A stretch of DNA of 64,000 nucleotides from Exophiala sp. HKRS030 (GCA_023897205.1 JAHWDD010000007.1:4154001-4218000), one strand, 5' to 3'. Positions 20,910 through 34,205 are shown, counted from the first letter of the stretch. The notes: generated by a model not told the origin, from the sequence alone. Numbers and translations are program-made.

Positions 20910-21620
20910 TGCGAGTATTGTGATTCCATGCAGAAGTTGACTTGCAAGAAATCAGACAAATTGACTGCGCGGGGCAAAGCCCTCCACCAACTTACACAAG
21001 TTGCAACACGCACAAGCCTCTAACTGTGGCTGTGGCTGTGACGCTGACACTATAAAAAGACTAAACTCTATAAGTACTAACGCAATGACACTAACGCTTA
21101 ATCTCACTAACTCCCTATTAGCCGCCCACGTGCCGCCCTGAGCTGCCTAACAGCTGCCTAACACTGCGCTGGTGCCGCCCTTCGTGCCCTTCCCACCCTT
21201 TCCTCGACCAATTATTGGGCATGACCAGGCTAAGTCGTCAAATCAATCCAAGTTGATCCAGTTCCGACGCCTGGAGACGCTGCGGTGGCACCAGACACGG
21301 CCAGACCTGAGCGTCGTCGACCAAATCCCGGGGATAGAGTTGAGGGCCTCACGCTCTGACAGCAACGGTCGCCCGCTTCTTCTGTCTTCCATCATTCCTT
21401 ATCCTATGTTTCCTATTCTCTTCTTACCCAGATATCTCTCATCTTTCGAGTCTTGCTACCCCGAACATCTGCACGACACTTCCCGCCACCTCCTCATCGC
21501 CTTCTCTACTGCTACACAAGATGCCTGACACGACACCTGCATAAGCCACATCGCCTTCCACCTCGCGGATCCCCTCCAACGCTCCTTTGACATCTGTCAT
21601 CCTTCATCCCTGTTAGAGTC
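20910..21620. other. divergent promoter, PDCD5 / Sec2
   Basis: No gene is seen. CCCACGTG-like and pyrimidine-rich stretches precede the Sec2 start. A frame at 21172-21528 has no recognisable domain and is probably 5' UTR. Confidence 0.5.
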
Positions 21621-23701
21621 ATGCAGACCTGGGTATACCATGGAGCTTTATTAGGAAATCCAACACCTCCCTCCCACTCGCGATCTATCTCGCTCGGACC
21701 ACCTTTAGCTGTTCAGCCTCGGGATTCTCTATCGAAACCCAAGTCCACCTCCGCCTTACGTACTATGGCTACTCAAGACTCTGGAGCCGCATCTGCGCAG
21801 GCACAGAACGCTTCCCCAGAATCTTCCTTCAGGACTATTGCAGACCCGAGAACAGCCAGTACAGATGACCTCACAAATTCCGAATCTTCTTCTTCTAAAC
21901 ACCCGGATCTTAATGATGAAGTTGCCAACCTTAGCGACAAACTCATCAAGGCTATCAATCATCAAACCACACTTGATGACACTCTCTCACAAACCCGACA
22001 AGAACTCGAAGCCTCTAGAGCAAGGATAGCTCAACTAGAAGCTGAGGCGAAAGCCCATGAGGACAAAATCAGAGGAGGAGTGTTAGTAACCAAAGAGAGT
22101 CATGACGAGCACACCAGTCGACTAGCAGCCGAGTTGGCAGAAGAGAAGAGACAAAAGAATATAGCTCAGCAAGAGAAACGGGGAATTGAATCAGAGTTGG
22201 AAACCCTGACCGCATCTCTCTTCGACGAAGCGAACAAAATGGTAGCATCAGCTAATCGCGAACGGGACACAATCGAAAAGAAGAACCAGCAACTTAGGGA
22301 CCAGATCAAGGATGGGGAAGCCTTGATAGCATCGCAGACCGAACAACTGTCGGAATTGAAAACTCTCATGCAACAGATAGGTCCAAGTCCTGACTTTCGT
22401 CGGGATTTGGATTCTCCTCGAGTGTCTCTCGCGCCTTCAAGCCCAGGAGTCGGTCGCGAAGACAACAATTTAAACCGACTTCTTGAAGCCATGAATCTGA
22501 CTCCCACCTCCCTAGAACATGGTGAACTCGTTCCCAGTCCAGCTACTCAATTAACTCATCTCATCCGTCCACTTTGCAGGACCGACATTCCCGCCTACGA
22601 GGACTTCAAGAATCTTGTCGCGACAGCGCATTTTCGCTCTCATAACCCCTCTCACGCTCCATCCAGGGCTGGGTCTGGCTCATATGGGGGTCTCAATGTT
22701 ATGGGCCTTGGTTCTTTGAACAACTCTAACCCCAATCTCTCACAACCGATCCAACCCGCAACATCGAAACTTGCCAACTCTCCAAACCTCCCAGGCTCTT
22801 TCAGTCCAAATCCAGATCAAACTCGTGGTCCAATACCTCTCAAAGATACCAAGTTTTACAAACGAATCCTTGCTGAAGACATTGAACCGACACTCCGTCT
22901 AGATCTGTCACCTACATTGTCTTGGCTGAACCGGAGAAGCATCATCTCAGCCTTTGGAGATTCCTCGCTTATTGTCGAACCAATTGCTGAGGCATCCCTC
23001 AAACTCTACGGTAAATATACTCCTTGTTCTTTATGTGGCGAAAATAGAAAACAAGGTGAGAATCCCAGAACTCACGCGATGCGTGTACGTGAAGGACAAG
23101 ATGCTACAAAATGGTCTATATGTCTTCTCTGCCTGGAAAAGGTCCGAGGCGTCGGGGATCTTGTAGCATACGTTCGCATGGTTCGAGAAGGAGTTGTCAA
23201 AGTTGGTGACAAGAAGGACGAAGAAGATGTCTGGGAAGAATTGGTCCGTCTACGCGAAAGGCTTTTCTGGGCAAGAATGGCAGGTGGTGTAGTGCCCGCA
23301 TTTCTACCCACCCAAAACAAACTCCTGTCGATGCTCCCAACAACAAAGACGAAGAAGAAGCTACCGATAGCGGAAAGGAGAACGATAATCCGGATTCCTT
23401 AAACCGCAAGCCTGTCACTCCAACGGAAGAGAATGACGAGGCAAAAACTCCACCACAAAGATCAAGCACCGATGATGAGACAACTTCGGAAAAAGAGGCA
23501 AGGCTACAACTACAACAGGGTCTTGATGAATCTTTGACAACTTTTGATAATATCAAAGACAAACGCTTGAGTACACCTCCTAGCACGCCCAGTCCACAGC
23601 GGAAAACAGTACATGGGAGGGAAGGCTTCGGGTTTCCCAAAATCAATATCCCTAGACTTCCAACTGGGTTTTGGGAGGCTCAAGTGAATACTCTACATTA
23701 G
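21621..23701 (+). CDS. Sec2-type Rab GDP/GTP exchange factor (one-base gap)
   Basis: About 693 residues. After a disordered N-terminus, residues about 95-250 form a long coiled coil ending EKKNQQLRDQIKDGEALIASQ, the Sec2p domain that exchanges nucleotide on Sec4/Rab8 GTPases on secretory vesicles. Downstream is a fungal-specific region with two CxxC pairs (CSLCGENRK and CLLCLEKVRG, near residues 467-500), possibly metal-binding. The first frame ends at 23402, but one extra base in the CCCAAAA stretch at 23311-23317 continues it through an acidic tail (PVDAPNNKDEEE) to FGFPKINIPRLPTGFW and a stop at 23701. Initiation could also be at the in-frame ATG at 21765. Confidence 0.85.
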
Positions 23702-24605
23702 TACCGAGAGGATGGCGGTTCCAAGAAGAGTTAAACTCAGCCGACGAGCGAGCGCTAAAACGTCCAATTGAGAATTGGGATATCAGAGCAGCCAGTTATT
23801 AAAAAGACGTCCTTTTGATAGATGACGAAGACTTAATGTAATACCACACGACACACCGAATTCATATCCGCTGCCTGCAACGACTAACATGAGCTTATCA
23901 GCCATCTATGAGCAGACTTCATATATCAGGGATCCTAGATGAGCGAGACAGAAAGCATCAGATGCAACTACGAAGGGCAAACCCCGATTTCTTGTAGGCC
24001 AAGCAAGCATCAGTCACAAACATAATCGAAGAGCAGAGGACTGGGTGGAGTAAGAGGAGCAGAGGGAAGTACGATAGCGACCGGCGTCTCAAGAATTGTA
24101 TCTGCATATCTGTACATTATTTAGCAAAGGAATATCGTTACACTGCATGACTGTTCCAATCTAACTATCGTGTTATATCCTCACTGTCATACTTCTAAAT
24201 CCAATCTACTGGATTGTGCATTTTGGGTGGGCTCTAACAAAGCAGAGATGTCACAAGGATCTCAAAGGTACGTGTGAGAACTGGAGAAACAGGAGGTCCA
24301 TTTTCATCACGACTATCTTCGGCACTCAGAAAGGCAATTTCATGGTTCAGAACTGCATCCACCTTGATAGAGGCCCTGGACGTGTTCCAAGATGATGGCA
24401 TGATCAAATCCACCAGTGTCCGGTACAAGCACAACCAACTAGACTTGCGATATCGAGTCTTGTCACATTCTAAACACAATCCATAAGCCATCCACAGAAC
24501 AGAAGCCTCTAATCTCCCAGCCTTCACGCCGGTCGATTCCACAGAACTACTCCTACGGCAACTTGCAGAGATAGTTCAAACCCCACAATCAATTAGGTCT
24601 ACCAC
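23702..24605. other. intergenic between convergent genes
   Basis: Sec2 (plus) and the 2OG oxygenase (minus) end here. No gene, tRNA or repeat is recognised. Confidence 0.6.
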
Positions 24606-26185
24606 TCACTCATAGTGGTTCTCAACCTTCAATCCCTTAAACTCGAACTGTGTGCCCTCTCTCCGATCCAAGACGGTCTTATGATGGACATCTCTGACCC
24701 GCGCCCGGACATATTCCGTTCCTGTCGGCACAGGCCGATTGGGGTCCTTGTCCGCCTCCGTCAACAGACCGAGTCGCTCGAGCAGCGGTGAGGGAACAGT
24801 GCGCATCGGCGCGTGGGCGCCAGGGCGGCTGAAATATAGCAGACCCAGTCGGTTGAGGTGGATTTGGTCGGCAGGCGGTGTCACGACGCGGTGGATCGTG
24901 GATTTGATGAAGCCTGGTTGCAGAGGTCAGAGTCCGGGTATGGAGATAGGAGATCGAAATGGGGAGAGGAGGGAAAGAAAGAGCTGGGATTCCAAGCCAT
25001 AGTCTTGAACAGGGAGAAGATTGGTTCATCGACTTACCATTCGTCAAAAACGTCAATGTATCAGCCGCATTACAAGTAATGCCACCATCAACGGGCTTGA
25101 CATACTTCCACTCTCCCTCGGGCGTCCGAATCTGTAACCCAGCCACATGCTGGCTGAACAACAGCGTCAACGATCCGAAATCCGTATGCCCGCCCTTCGA
25201 ATACGCCTGGGCCTTGTCCCAGTCTTCCTGGCTGCGCGCGTTGTAGATCATGTATCGGAGATGATCGTCTGACACCTGGTCGTAGGCGTGCAGGTCCGAC
25301 AGGTATGTCTCGGGCAGTTCGAGGATGATGCTAATCAAAGTGAACAGTTTGTCGATCACTTTGGTGTACACATCGCGGTGGAATGTGCGGATTTCGTCCC
25401 AGTTGGCCGCGGTGATTTGGTGTTTGGGCACGTCGGCGTGTTCAGGGATGTCTTTGTGGATGTTTAGCTGGCATCGTAGGTTAGCAGTGGCCTCGGAGAT
25501 ATAGCTGAGTAGCATCATTTGAGGGGTTAGGAGTTCTTGGATTTGGTTGTTGGAGCGAGTGATGGCTAAATTCATCATGCGTGGTACAAAAGGGGTCGAC
25601 AGCCTTGCTGGACATTGCAATCGAAGGCAAAGGGAGGCTGAACAAGCGGGCATCTATCAACCTCGCAACATGCTTCGACCATCATCACGACAGATAAGAA
25701 CAAAGTTTACTCCCTCATCAAGTCCAGGAAGCCGTCTCTCTCGAAACATAGCGCGGCAGAAAAAGAAGAGAAAAACTCACCATCTCAATATTCTCCTTAA
25801 CGCCGGTATCGCCAATCCACCTCTCGTTCTCACGATACCCGAAATACTCGCCATCGGCAAAATTGCACTTGAAGAACCTCTTTTCCTCCAACGGTTCCTT
25901 GAAAAACGTGTTTCCGATGCTAAACTGGCGTAGCACCCGTTCATCGTCTAGGCCTGTGTTGGTCACGACCCAGAACCCTACTTTGGTTACTGCGTCGTAG
26001 AGTTGTGCTGCCAGTTTTTGCTTGCCGCCTGGGGTGTCGAATAAAGACAGGTCGATCGTCGGCAGTGCTGCGTAGTCTAGTGGTTCTTTGGTCTGTTCGG
26101 GTCGTGTCCATGGTTTCACGAGGATGGTTTTGTCGACCTGTTGGGTGCTGGTGGTGGACGGGGTGTCGAGGGCGATTGGTGCCAT
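24606..26185 (-). CDS. 2-oxoglutarate/Fe(II) dioxygenase (isopenicillin-N-synthase-like)
   Basis: Three exons (26185-25781, 25467-25038, 24913-24606) give 380 residues. The N-terminal DIOX_N region (LPTIDLSLF, VGFWVVTNTGLDDERV) precedes the double-stranded beta-helix with the iron site GGHTDFGSLTLLF (HxD) and distal His in KSTIHRVVTPP, and the 2OG-binding Arg is likely the R in NRLGLLYFSRPG. Such enzymes hydroxylate, desaturate or cyclise small molecules; the substrate cannot be read. The first intron is long for this genome (313 nt) but joins GVKENIEM to LNIHKDIPEHAD in phase. It is divergent from the MFS carrier across 1.1 kb, which may mean shared control. Confidence 0.88.
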
Positions 26186-27309
26186 GATTCCTTTCAAGTC
26201 GGATTATGTTTATGGTTTTTGTCTCTGTGGTTGATGAATGTTGATCTTGATAGAGCGGTGAAATGGTAGAAGCTATGCCAGGATTTCGATATATGTACAA
26301 GAAGCAAACTCTGTCAAACGACTTTCTCCGTCCTCGGTTTGAGAATAGCATGCATAAGCCGTGAGAAGCAACTCCCAGAGCATCAGTCTGAGTATCTCCA
26401 AAATGCGGGGTCAATTGAACATCATACCCGACGAGCCGGTTAACACGGCCATTCGCACGGCTTTCGAGAGTCGAGATAGGCTCTGGAAACGAGTTCTGAC
26501 TGGCATCGAGACGTGGCTAGGGCTGATCCCATTGGGTAGAAGCGTGCTTCGTTCGACGAATCTAACGGGCCGCATATGGCGTGCTCTTACATGGACAATG
26601 CGTGCTCCCTTCGGCTGCTCCATCATTGGGAACACTCAACGGCTAATGGACAGTATTCAACATCATTGTTGCGCGTATACGCCGGTGTCTTACAAGCTTG
26701 GTTCTTCTTCTTTCAGGTCAGACCGGTACTTGTCGGCTTTCTATCAGTAATCCACTCATGTCCACTTCAAGCCACCGGGTTGCTTATCTCGGTTAAGCCA
26801 TATCGATCCGCCTGGTCTTCTGGACTGGATGTCTGCTTCGGGTATTGCCCATGAGCGTCGATCTAGTGTCCGTCAGAGATACTCGTCGCCCGTTTGTGGA
26901 TGCCACTAGCCACTCAGCAGTGATCTATTCAGCATATCTTTTGGCTGTCCCTTGACGATCTATCCACTTCGAAATCATTTCGGCGGATGAACGGCATGCT
27001 CAGCAGTCAAAAAACATAGCTCGTCATCTCAGACGGCTTCATATATCATGATAGTCGCCATTGTAGATGTTGATGTCGTGATAGTTGCGTTGGAGTTATG
27101 CTTTATGCTTTTGAAGTATTTGTAACCGTGTTCAAGGTGAGAATCAAAAAGAGATCGAAATGGTACTTTTGAATTCCCCAACGAATTGTCTTTCACGCTG
27201 CCTGGCGTTCTTTCTTGAATAGCAAGGAGAAGGTTTGATATAACATCTGCGTCCGCACAAGATCACTTCATCAGCATTTCCAGCAGATCAGCATACACCA
27301 TTCCGCAGC
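26186..27309. other. divergent promoter, dioxygenase / MFS carrier
   Basis: There is no supported gene. Small frames at 26361-26854 have no recognisable domain. Confidence 0.5.
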
Positions 27310-28925
27310 ATGGCCATCGAAGTGGATCCCATTGGAAAGGTGGCATTCGTGACCAAAGACGCCGCAGAGACTGTGACTGTGCCGTCTGACAGCGAATCAC
27401 AAGAAGCCATAGAAGCAGCAACAGTCGATCCTGAATTTGAGAAGCGAGTCCTGCGCAAGATCGATTTCTGGCTCGTTGGCTTCTACTCACTCGTGTACAT
27501 CTTCCGTGTCATCGATGCTGCCAACTACTCCAACGCCGCCATCATTAACCTCGAGCATGGAACTGGCATCAAGAAGCAGCTTCATTTCACTCCCGGGCAA
27601 TGGGCTTGGACCTTGTCCATCTTTTCATATTCATACATGATCTTCGAGCCCAGCAACACGTTGCTACTCAAGTTCTTCCGGCCTTCTCGATGGATGTTCA
27701 TTTTGATTTTGTCTTGGGGTGTTTCCGCCTGCTCGTCGGCTGCTGCCAATAGCTTCCAGGGCATGATGTGCGTCAGGTTCGCCATCGGTATGGCGGAGGC
27801 GGGATTCTACCCTGCTGTACTGTATCATTGGGCTTTCTTTTACAAACCTCAAGAACTGCCACGGCGAATGGCACTGTTCTATTCATTCGGCCAATTGTCC
27901 AGTGCTTTGAGCGGGTTGTTGGCCTATGCCATTGGCTTCATGGATGGACTAGGTGGTCTTGCTGGTTGGCGATGGTTGTTCCTTCTCGAAGGATTGCCTG
28001 CGATTCTGCTATCCTTTGTCGCCTTCTGGCTACCCGATTATCCCGAGACGGCAAAGATGTTGACTCCAGAAGAGCGGGCTTTCGTCAAAAGTCGTCTTCG
28101 CTCAACCGCTCCTAAGGGTGAGAAAGGAAATTGGGACTGGGAATCGCTTAAGGTCTTGGTGAAAGATCTAACATTCTATACCTTTTCCTTGTACTGGATG
28201 TGAGTTCCTTGTCATAAAGTTTCCCGAGTCAATCGCTGATCCGATCCAGTTGTCATGGAATTGGTGGTTTCGGAGTTGGATATGCTTTGCCGACGGTCAT
28301 CTATCAGCTCGGTTTTACCACAACATCCAAGTCACAACTGATGAACATTGTGAGTCTCACAGCGCCGTAGGATGTGTCGCATTGGCTAATCGAGGCATGA
28401 TGTAGCCACCATACGTCAGCTGCTTCCTCTTCCTCAATGCCGTTGGCTATCTGATCCAGACCAAGCGCGTCCGACCGTGGGTTGCTGCTGTTTCCAGTAA
28501 GTCGTCCCGATCTTGCGACCGAGCGAGAACTCTTTATGCTGACTAGTGTCATAGTTGAATCAACCATCATCGTCTGTTATATCATCCTCGTCAGCGTCAA
28601 CAACCCCGTCGTCCGATACCTTGCTCTCATCGTGGCGGTCTCTTGCGCCGGTTCAGCATATCCAGTGATATGGCCAGAAAGAATAAGAGCGCTTGAAGGC
28701 ACAGTCGCATCAGGCATCGGCATCGGCTTCACCAATGCGTGCGCTCAGTGGGGAGGCATAGTCGGCCCGCATGTGTACAGCACCATCTATGGACCTAGAT
28801 ATCGCGTCTCTTATGCGGTCTGCTTGTCGCTGTTGGTCGTTGGCATTAGCTCCATCTTGACCACATGGTTTCTCATCGTTCGGAAAGATCGAAAGAGAGC
28901 AGCCCTGGCATACGGTGACCTTTAG
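27310..28925 (+). CDS. MFS transporter, allantoate permease (Dal5/Tna1) family
   Basis: Four exons (27310-28199, 28250-28349, 28406-28496, 28555-28925) give 483 residues with about 12 membrane spans. The start of the domain, FEKRVLRKIDFWLVGFYSLVYIFRVID, and the signature GMAEAGFYPAVLYH-WAFFYKPQELPRRMALFYS are those of the anion:cation symporter family that imports allantoate, nicotinate, pantothenate or related carboxylates into fungi. A central loop (LTPEERAFVKSRL) separates the two six-helix halves. The last span is followed by KDRKRAALAYGDL. All introns have canonical borders and preserve phase. The substrate is unknown. Confidence 0.9.
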
Positions 28926-30023
28926 ATCCGTGTCGTGGTTTTGATTATGTGCAGCCACAGTAAACGTTGAAGGTCGGGTACAGCTATACGCTGACCTGGG
29001 AGGCTTGAGTAGTAGCGCAGTCGACCCTGATATCTGATACGACATGGGTGAAACGTTGTCTCAGTCAAGAACGATTACTCAGGTAGCTCCGAGCAGCAAT
29101 TGCACAATGGTGGTCATTAACGTACTGACCGCATACCGCTAGCTCCATCTCTGCTATGGCAACAAATCACACATCCTCGAAACCTCCCGTGATCTTTTGG
29201 CGCCTTGACTACTCCGTACATAGATTGGAGAGTCAAGATTTTTGATCAGCACGCTCAGGGTCAAAAGGCTGGCTGAGGGTGTGGAAGGCACTTTGCAGAT
29301 GCTTCTGTAACTTCCACCCTGGTACACCTCAAGCCTCACCTGTGTGGATTGATTACAGCCCGAGAAGGAGAGTCCACGGGCATCAAGGTTTCCATCTGCC
29401 ATGGAGCTAGGGCCAAGTTTACAGCTAAGACCATACGGATACAAGTGTCCTCCAAGTCCCATGGGGGCGAACAAAAGCGCGTCATTTAGATTTTGGGGCT
29501 TGAATGCAAAAGAAAGTGGGGGTCCTATCGAATGCATTTCACACGAAGCAGAGGTCAGTTAGTGTAGATGTTTAACTTTCGTCTGTGCGACATTTTCCGA
29601 AGTTTGGTACTGCGGCGAGTGTACTGACTACGGTAAAGAAGACAAGGCGTGATTTGTGCACTTGTGAGCTGGAGGTTGGATTTCAGAAAATGTCCAACTG
29701 ACTCATGCCGTCGACTTGTTCATCGTATCCGAAGTGCTCCGGACGCAAGTGTGATGGCCTGATAGCCCCATAGGCTGCAGACCCAGGGGGTTGCAACGCC
29801 CGAGAGCCCTGTTGCCCTCGGGTTTCACGCTAACTGCAAATACAGCCTGGTTCAGGGGACTATGTGTTGTTGCAGGTTGAATGATCACAGATTCATTGAT
29901 ATGGGTATAGAGCTGTACTTGTACGGCCGCTATATCTAGCGCAATTAATAGATAGACAAGTCTATAGGCATCACAGTGTGAACAAAGAAACGCGCTCTTG
30001 AATGGAAGAAAGTCGTGTCGTAT
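28926..30023. other. intergenic between convergent genes
   Basis: About 1.1 kb. A 127-codon minus frame at 29154-29537 shows no domain, conserved motif or splice context that I could recognise; it is left uncalled. Confidence 0.5.
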
Positions 30024-31222
30024 TCATCCTTCGTTACCATCTTGACATCTTTTGCCCCATAATGCGTCACACCTCGCACTCTTGACGATATTTGCAGTGT
30101 GCCCCATGATGCCTTCGAACTCAGCCTCATCAACCGACGTGCCTTTCCCGTTAGCCTCGTTATTGGGGCTGACGTAGCCACTGTCGCTTCTAGGTTCGTA
30201 ATGGTGCATCAGTTCCGGTAGGATCGTCAAGCATGATAGTTTGCCGTCACGGCATTTGGCCATTAAGCCGATGTCAAAGGCTTCATCTTGGCCCTCTCCG
30301 AGTTGGTAGAGGATGTTCCTTGCGCCTGCGTGCGTGACGCCGTAGGCGAAGGAGCATACCGTGTTGCGCGTCCGCTGGACGGCGCGATGGGTGGGAGGTA
30401 CAATGGCTTCAACATTTTCGAGCCATTTCTTAGACCAGCCGATGTAGTGGTCGGTCTTGGGTCTGGTTGGGTCGAAGTAGGTGTACTTCGGACGCTCGCG
30501 ATCTGACATCTCGCCGCAATGCCCAAGCCAGAGAACATCCCAAGCAGTGCCGAAAGGGCTCATGGTGTCGTGTTCGGGAGTGTGTGTGAAATTTCGGACA
30601 GCGTCTGAGAGGATTCGCATCTGAGAGTGAATTTCCACGTCCCAATCGACGTCGTCTTCGACGATGAAGGCGCTAGAAAGGCCTGATGTGACCACGTATT
30701 TGATCATGTCCAGGTGAGCGAGCCAGGCACGCGCAGACCCGAGCCCTGGCCGCTTGATCGACTCGTCCGAAGAGCCTAGTTCGCCGAAAGCATGGATGAG
30801 GGCTTTGGCATTGTAAGGCTGTTCAGGTATCGTGATGGACAGCCCTGTGTGCGCAGCCGCAGAGAGAAGGCCTCTCGTGCGCCAACTTTCCTTGAGTGAA
30901 ACCGCCAGGATCTTTTCGAACTGCGCTTAGATATCAATGATCAGTCATTTTTGAACATTGTCTAGGATAATGTCGCGTGTGGTATTCTACTTACTCCAAG
31001 AGTCGCATTGGCAGCAATATCTCGCGGTAGTTGACGCTTGCGGGAGACCGATATCGAGATTGGTGAAGTGGTGTCACGGAAATGAAAGAGTGTCAATATG
31101 ATCATGAAAATCGCCAGTATCGCGACACTCCTGTGAATCAGTTGTCGTGAGATACTTCGTCGCGACGGAAGTGCCGAGAAATAGAGCCTTGCGCTTCTCA
31201 GGACTTGGATGGCTTTGTCCAT
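30024..31222 (-). CDS. GT25-like (LPS-type) glycosyltransferase, type II membrane protein
   Basis: Two exons (31222-30995, 30920-30024; 74-nt intron) give 374 residues. A short basic N-terminus and a hydrophobic anchor (IHRSVAILAIFMIILTLFHF) predict a Golgi type II protein. The catalytic domain begins FEKILAVSLKESWRTRGLLSAAAHTGL and contains ARAWLAHLDMIKYVV and the metal/sugar-nucleotide motif FIVEDDVDWD, as in family GT25 (procollagen galactosyltransferase, bacterial LPS transferases). Filamentous fungi carry several such proteins of unknown acceptor. The ATG at 31222 is the first true start in frame. No frameshift is seen. Confidence 0.88.
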
Positions 31223-32463
31223 GGCCGTAACTAGAGCTCCCCAACGCGTTGAGGCTGAAGTCAAAATCTGAAAAGCATCACGCAGATCTCATCTTTGCTG
31301 CGCTTGCGCATCTCTCCACGACAGTGCTTTCAGAGATACAAGGGGTTATCAAGTCGGTTAACGGTGAGCCAAATATAGATCAACGAGCCTACCTGGGAGA
31401 GGTCATGAGGTTGGTAAATTGCCAGCAGGCATCAGGTATAAAACAACAAGTCTAACCCCGTAATCGCAACCACGGGATTGCTAAGCGATCACGGCTTTGC
31501 AAATGGCCACCAAAACTGGGGTGGGTCCTGCCACTGGGCCAAGTACATCCATCAGGCTAAGAGCGACATGCAAAGGTACGTGCAGAAAAGGTTGTGCAAA
31601 GGCGAGATTTCATGGGCGACTGCTGCCGAATACCAGCAGGACGGACGATGGCATGGCGTGAAGGACACCAAAGTAGTAAGTTTCAGGTCAGGTCTTGGTG
31701 GATTAGGCTTGCAATGTTTCGGGCGTAGCTGGTTCCAGACTGCGTGGGTCGGCCTTCGACCCCGATTTAGACGATCGTATCATAAGCGGTACAATATTTT
31801 CCGAGATGGTCAATCGTCACGAGCTTGTCCGTTTTCAGTGCTCCTTGCGTTCTATCCGGATCGGTCCGACAGGGGTCGTTGTCGGGGACATATGAGACCT
31901 TGCACAAGTTTAGATCTACTCCCAAATCAACGTGTTTTCCACATCTTGCGTTGCCGTTTGTCTCAATGTAACCTTGGGTTATTTGGAGGTCTCCCACGGG
32001 ACATCGATGTTGGCTGGTCAGGTGGCTACATGAATTCCGTGCAGTTGATTGCTGATTGATTGATGGCGCTCAATGGTGCCGGGGTGGGTGGGGCGCGCGC
32101 GAAGTCTCAGCAGCAGCCATCCTGATAAAGGAGAAGCACCGTTGAACTCCACCTGAAAGACGCCGAAGTGTTCATATGGGTTGATTTCAAGATAAAGGCA
32201 CCACCGAAAAGTGTATGTGGACTTGTATGTTTGTCAGTTGTCATGAATCCAGTGTTTTACTGCACACCAATCACCTGTTTATGGTGTTTTTCCTATTGCA
32301 GTATTCAAAACTAGCTTATCCTTCGCCGCGGCGGGATTGCGGACGGCCCTCTCAGGAACGCGCAGTATTGAACTCCAGGCGCTGACCAAGACGTGTGAGA
32401 CCCCGGGGAGAATTGCTCATACAATCCTTACGGCCGGTACTGAGGTCGATTCACCAAGACTTA
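31223..32463. other. intergenic, no gene seen
   Basis: About 1.2 kb between the promoter side of GT25 and the 3' end of the MATE gene. A plus frame at 31478-32059 has no recognisable motif and overlaps another on the minus strand. Confidence 0.5.
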
Positions 32464-34013
32464 TCATTCCAATGCCATCAACTGTGTGAATTCAACGCCA
32501 ACCGTTATGCCTGAGATCACATATCTTACCTTTCTCCGCATTGCCATGAATCCCCCTTCAAGCAATTTTGACCTGATCGAAATGAAGAGTCCCTCGTATG
32601 AGTTTCCATGCCCAGACGAGGACGAAGCAAAGAACATCGAAGAAGCTAAAGACAAGGCTTCCCCGAAAACGATAGAGTGGTATGTCCATGCATCTTCAGC
32701 ATTTAGCTTTGCGACTTGACAAACAATGGCCCATGGCAACACGTATAAGATATTGGAAGCCAGCGATTGGTACAAATACCAGCGTGGGACTGTGGCTAGA
32801 AGGATTGTCGCAAGTTGCGTTGATAATCCATAGAAAATGTAGCACCAATCGATTGTGCGCCACATTTTGGCTGCTATTTTCGAGACAGCGTCCGAGCCCG
32901 AAATATATCTGGCAAAAGGTCGACATCCAAACAAGGAAAGAAAGATACACAAGGGTACCTCCACAACAAGAACAACTGCAGCTGACAAAAGAGCAGGCCT
33001 TGCGATTCCTAACGTATCCTGTCAGCTTACAGCTTCAATCGATAACATGTACAAACCTAAGATCTCGCGTCTGTTTGCTTTCCCCTGCTTTTGTGCAACT
33101 CCGAGCTCACGGCGCCATGCTCCCCAATGATGTCCTACAAAGGCGAGACTCGTTGCCTCCAACGTCCAGACAGGAACCATGACTAAACCCCATCGAATTG
33201 TGTTGAAGACACCCCATGCCGTTGCATATTCTGCACCCATGGTGACAATGTTGTGGATAAGCCAAAGATACAAAGCATTACGCACTGCACTTTCAACGAA
33301 TGTCATTGCACCTGGCCGTAGCAAGATGAGAAGCGCTCTCAGAGATGGCTGTGGCATGTTCACCAACAGGCCTTTCCGGTGTACTCTGAACACTAGAAAG
33401 CCAAAGTATGCAAGACCAGTGAAAGCCGCTGCCATGTCACAACCAAGTCGAATTCCAGCTTGAAGATTCACAGTTGGTTTAAAGTTTCCAACGTGAAAGG
33501 TCGATATGAGTAAGAGATCGAGCACGATGTTGATCACGAATCGAGTGATGCTGATCAGAAAAGGTACATTTGGCTGGTCCAAAGCTCGCGTCGCATTTGA
33601 TACAGCCACCTCGATGGCGGCACTCAAGACTGAAAAGGAACTGATGCGAATGTAGGTCAAGCTGACTCGACGGACCTCTGCGGGAACGAAGCCCGCAGCA
33701 AACTCTCTGGCAGCCCCATGATGATAAGACTCACGAGCAGACCGAGCAGCATCTGGAACAAGATCAAGGTTTGTGAGAGACTGATTCGGGATGCCAGGGT
33801 ACGCGAGGATTTATCCCCAATGATGACCCAAGCGGCCCTAGGCAGACCTTCATTTATGACTTCGGCGACCACACCAATGTAAGTATAGGAATCAACTGTA
33901 ACCACCATTGATGAATCAATATTGGCAACCCATAGCTTGGATAAGGTACTATACAGTGCTGGGAGCACAAAGGCGACGAAATTGAATGTCAGAGCACCAT
34001 AGAAGCTGAACAT
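32464..34013 (-). CDS. MATE-family efflux carrier (one-base gap; 5' exon unresolved)
   Basis: About 500 residues after repairing a one-base gap in the GGG run at 33682-33684 (plus strand) and removing a 48-nt intron (33056-33009). The protein has about 12 membrane spans. [50 protein letters not shown] and [26 protein letters not shown] match fungal MATE (DinF/NorM-like) proteins, which exchange H+ or Na+ for organic cations or toxins. An upstream 51-codon frame (34205-34054, MGLRKFFRKALQ) ends at a good donor before a 40-nt intron-like stretch, but its phase is one base off the MFSFYG frame, so either another base is missing or translation begins at 34013. Confidence 0.8.
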
Positions 34014-34053
34014 CTGTCAGTCAATTAGAACAACATCAACATGTGTCGCTGAC

Positions 34054-34205
34054 CTGTCAAGACTCCAACGAGCACTGGGTCTTTCATCGAGATTTGAGTC
34101 AGCTTGAATGGAGGGCTCTCTGGTAACTATGGGGTCTTTCGTTGGTAACATTGTATATCGATATGATGACTGTAAGGCCTTGCGAAAAAATTTGCGAAGA
34201 CCCAT
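34054..34205 (-). other. candidate 5' exon of the MATE gene
   Basis: The frame starts ATG at 34205 and encodes a basic, probably cytosolic segment ending RWSLD. It is followed by AGGTCAGC and a CTGACAG acceptor just before the first membrane span. Donor and acceptor leave phase 2 against phase 0, so it cannot be joined as the sequence stands. Confidence 0.35.

Noticed and set aside
24606..28925. Secondary-metabolite cluster built on the dioxygenase and MFS pair
   Set aside because: No synthase, terpene cyclase, P450 or cluster regulator is present nearby; two divergent genes are not enough.
29154..29537. 127-codon minus frame after the MFS gene
   Set aside because: No recognised family; lies between two convergent 3' ends.
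31478..32059. 193-codon plus frame between GT25 and MATE
   Set aside because: No recognisable motif or homology, overlapped by a minus frame, and not preceded by a promoter-like context.
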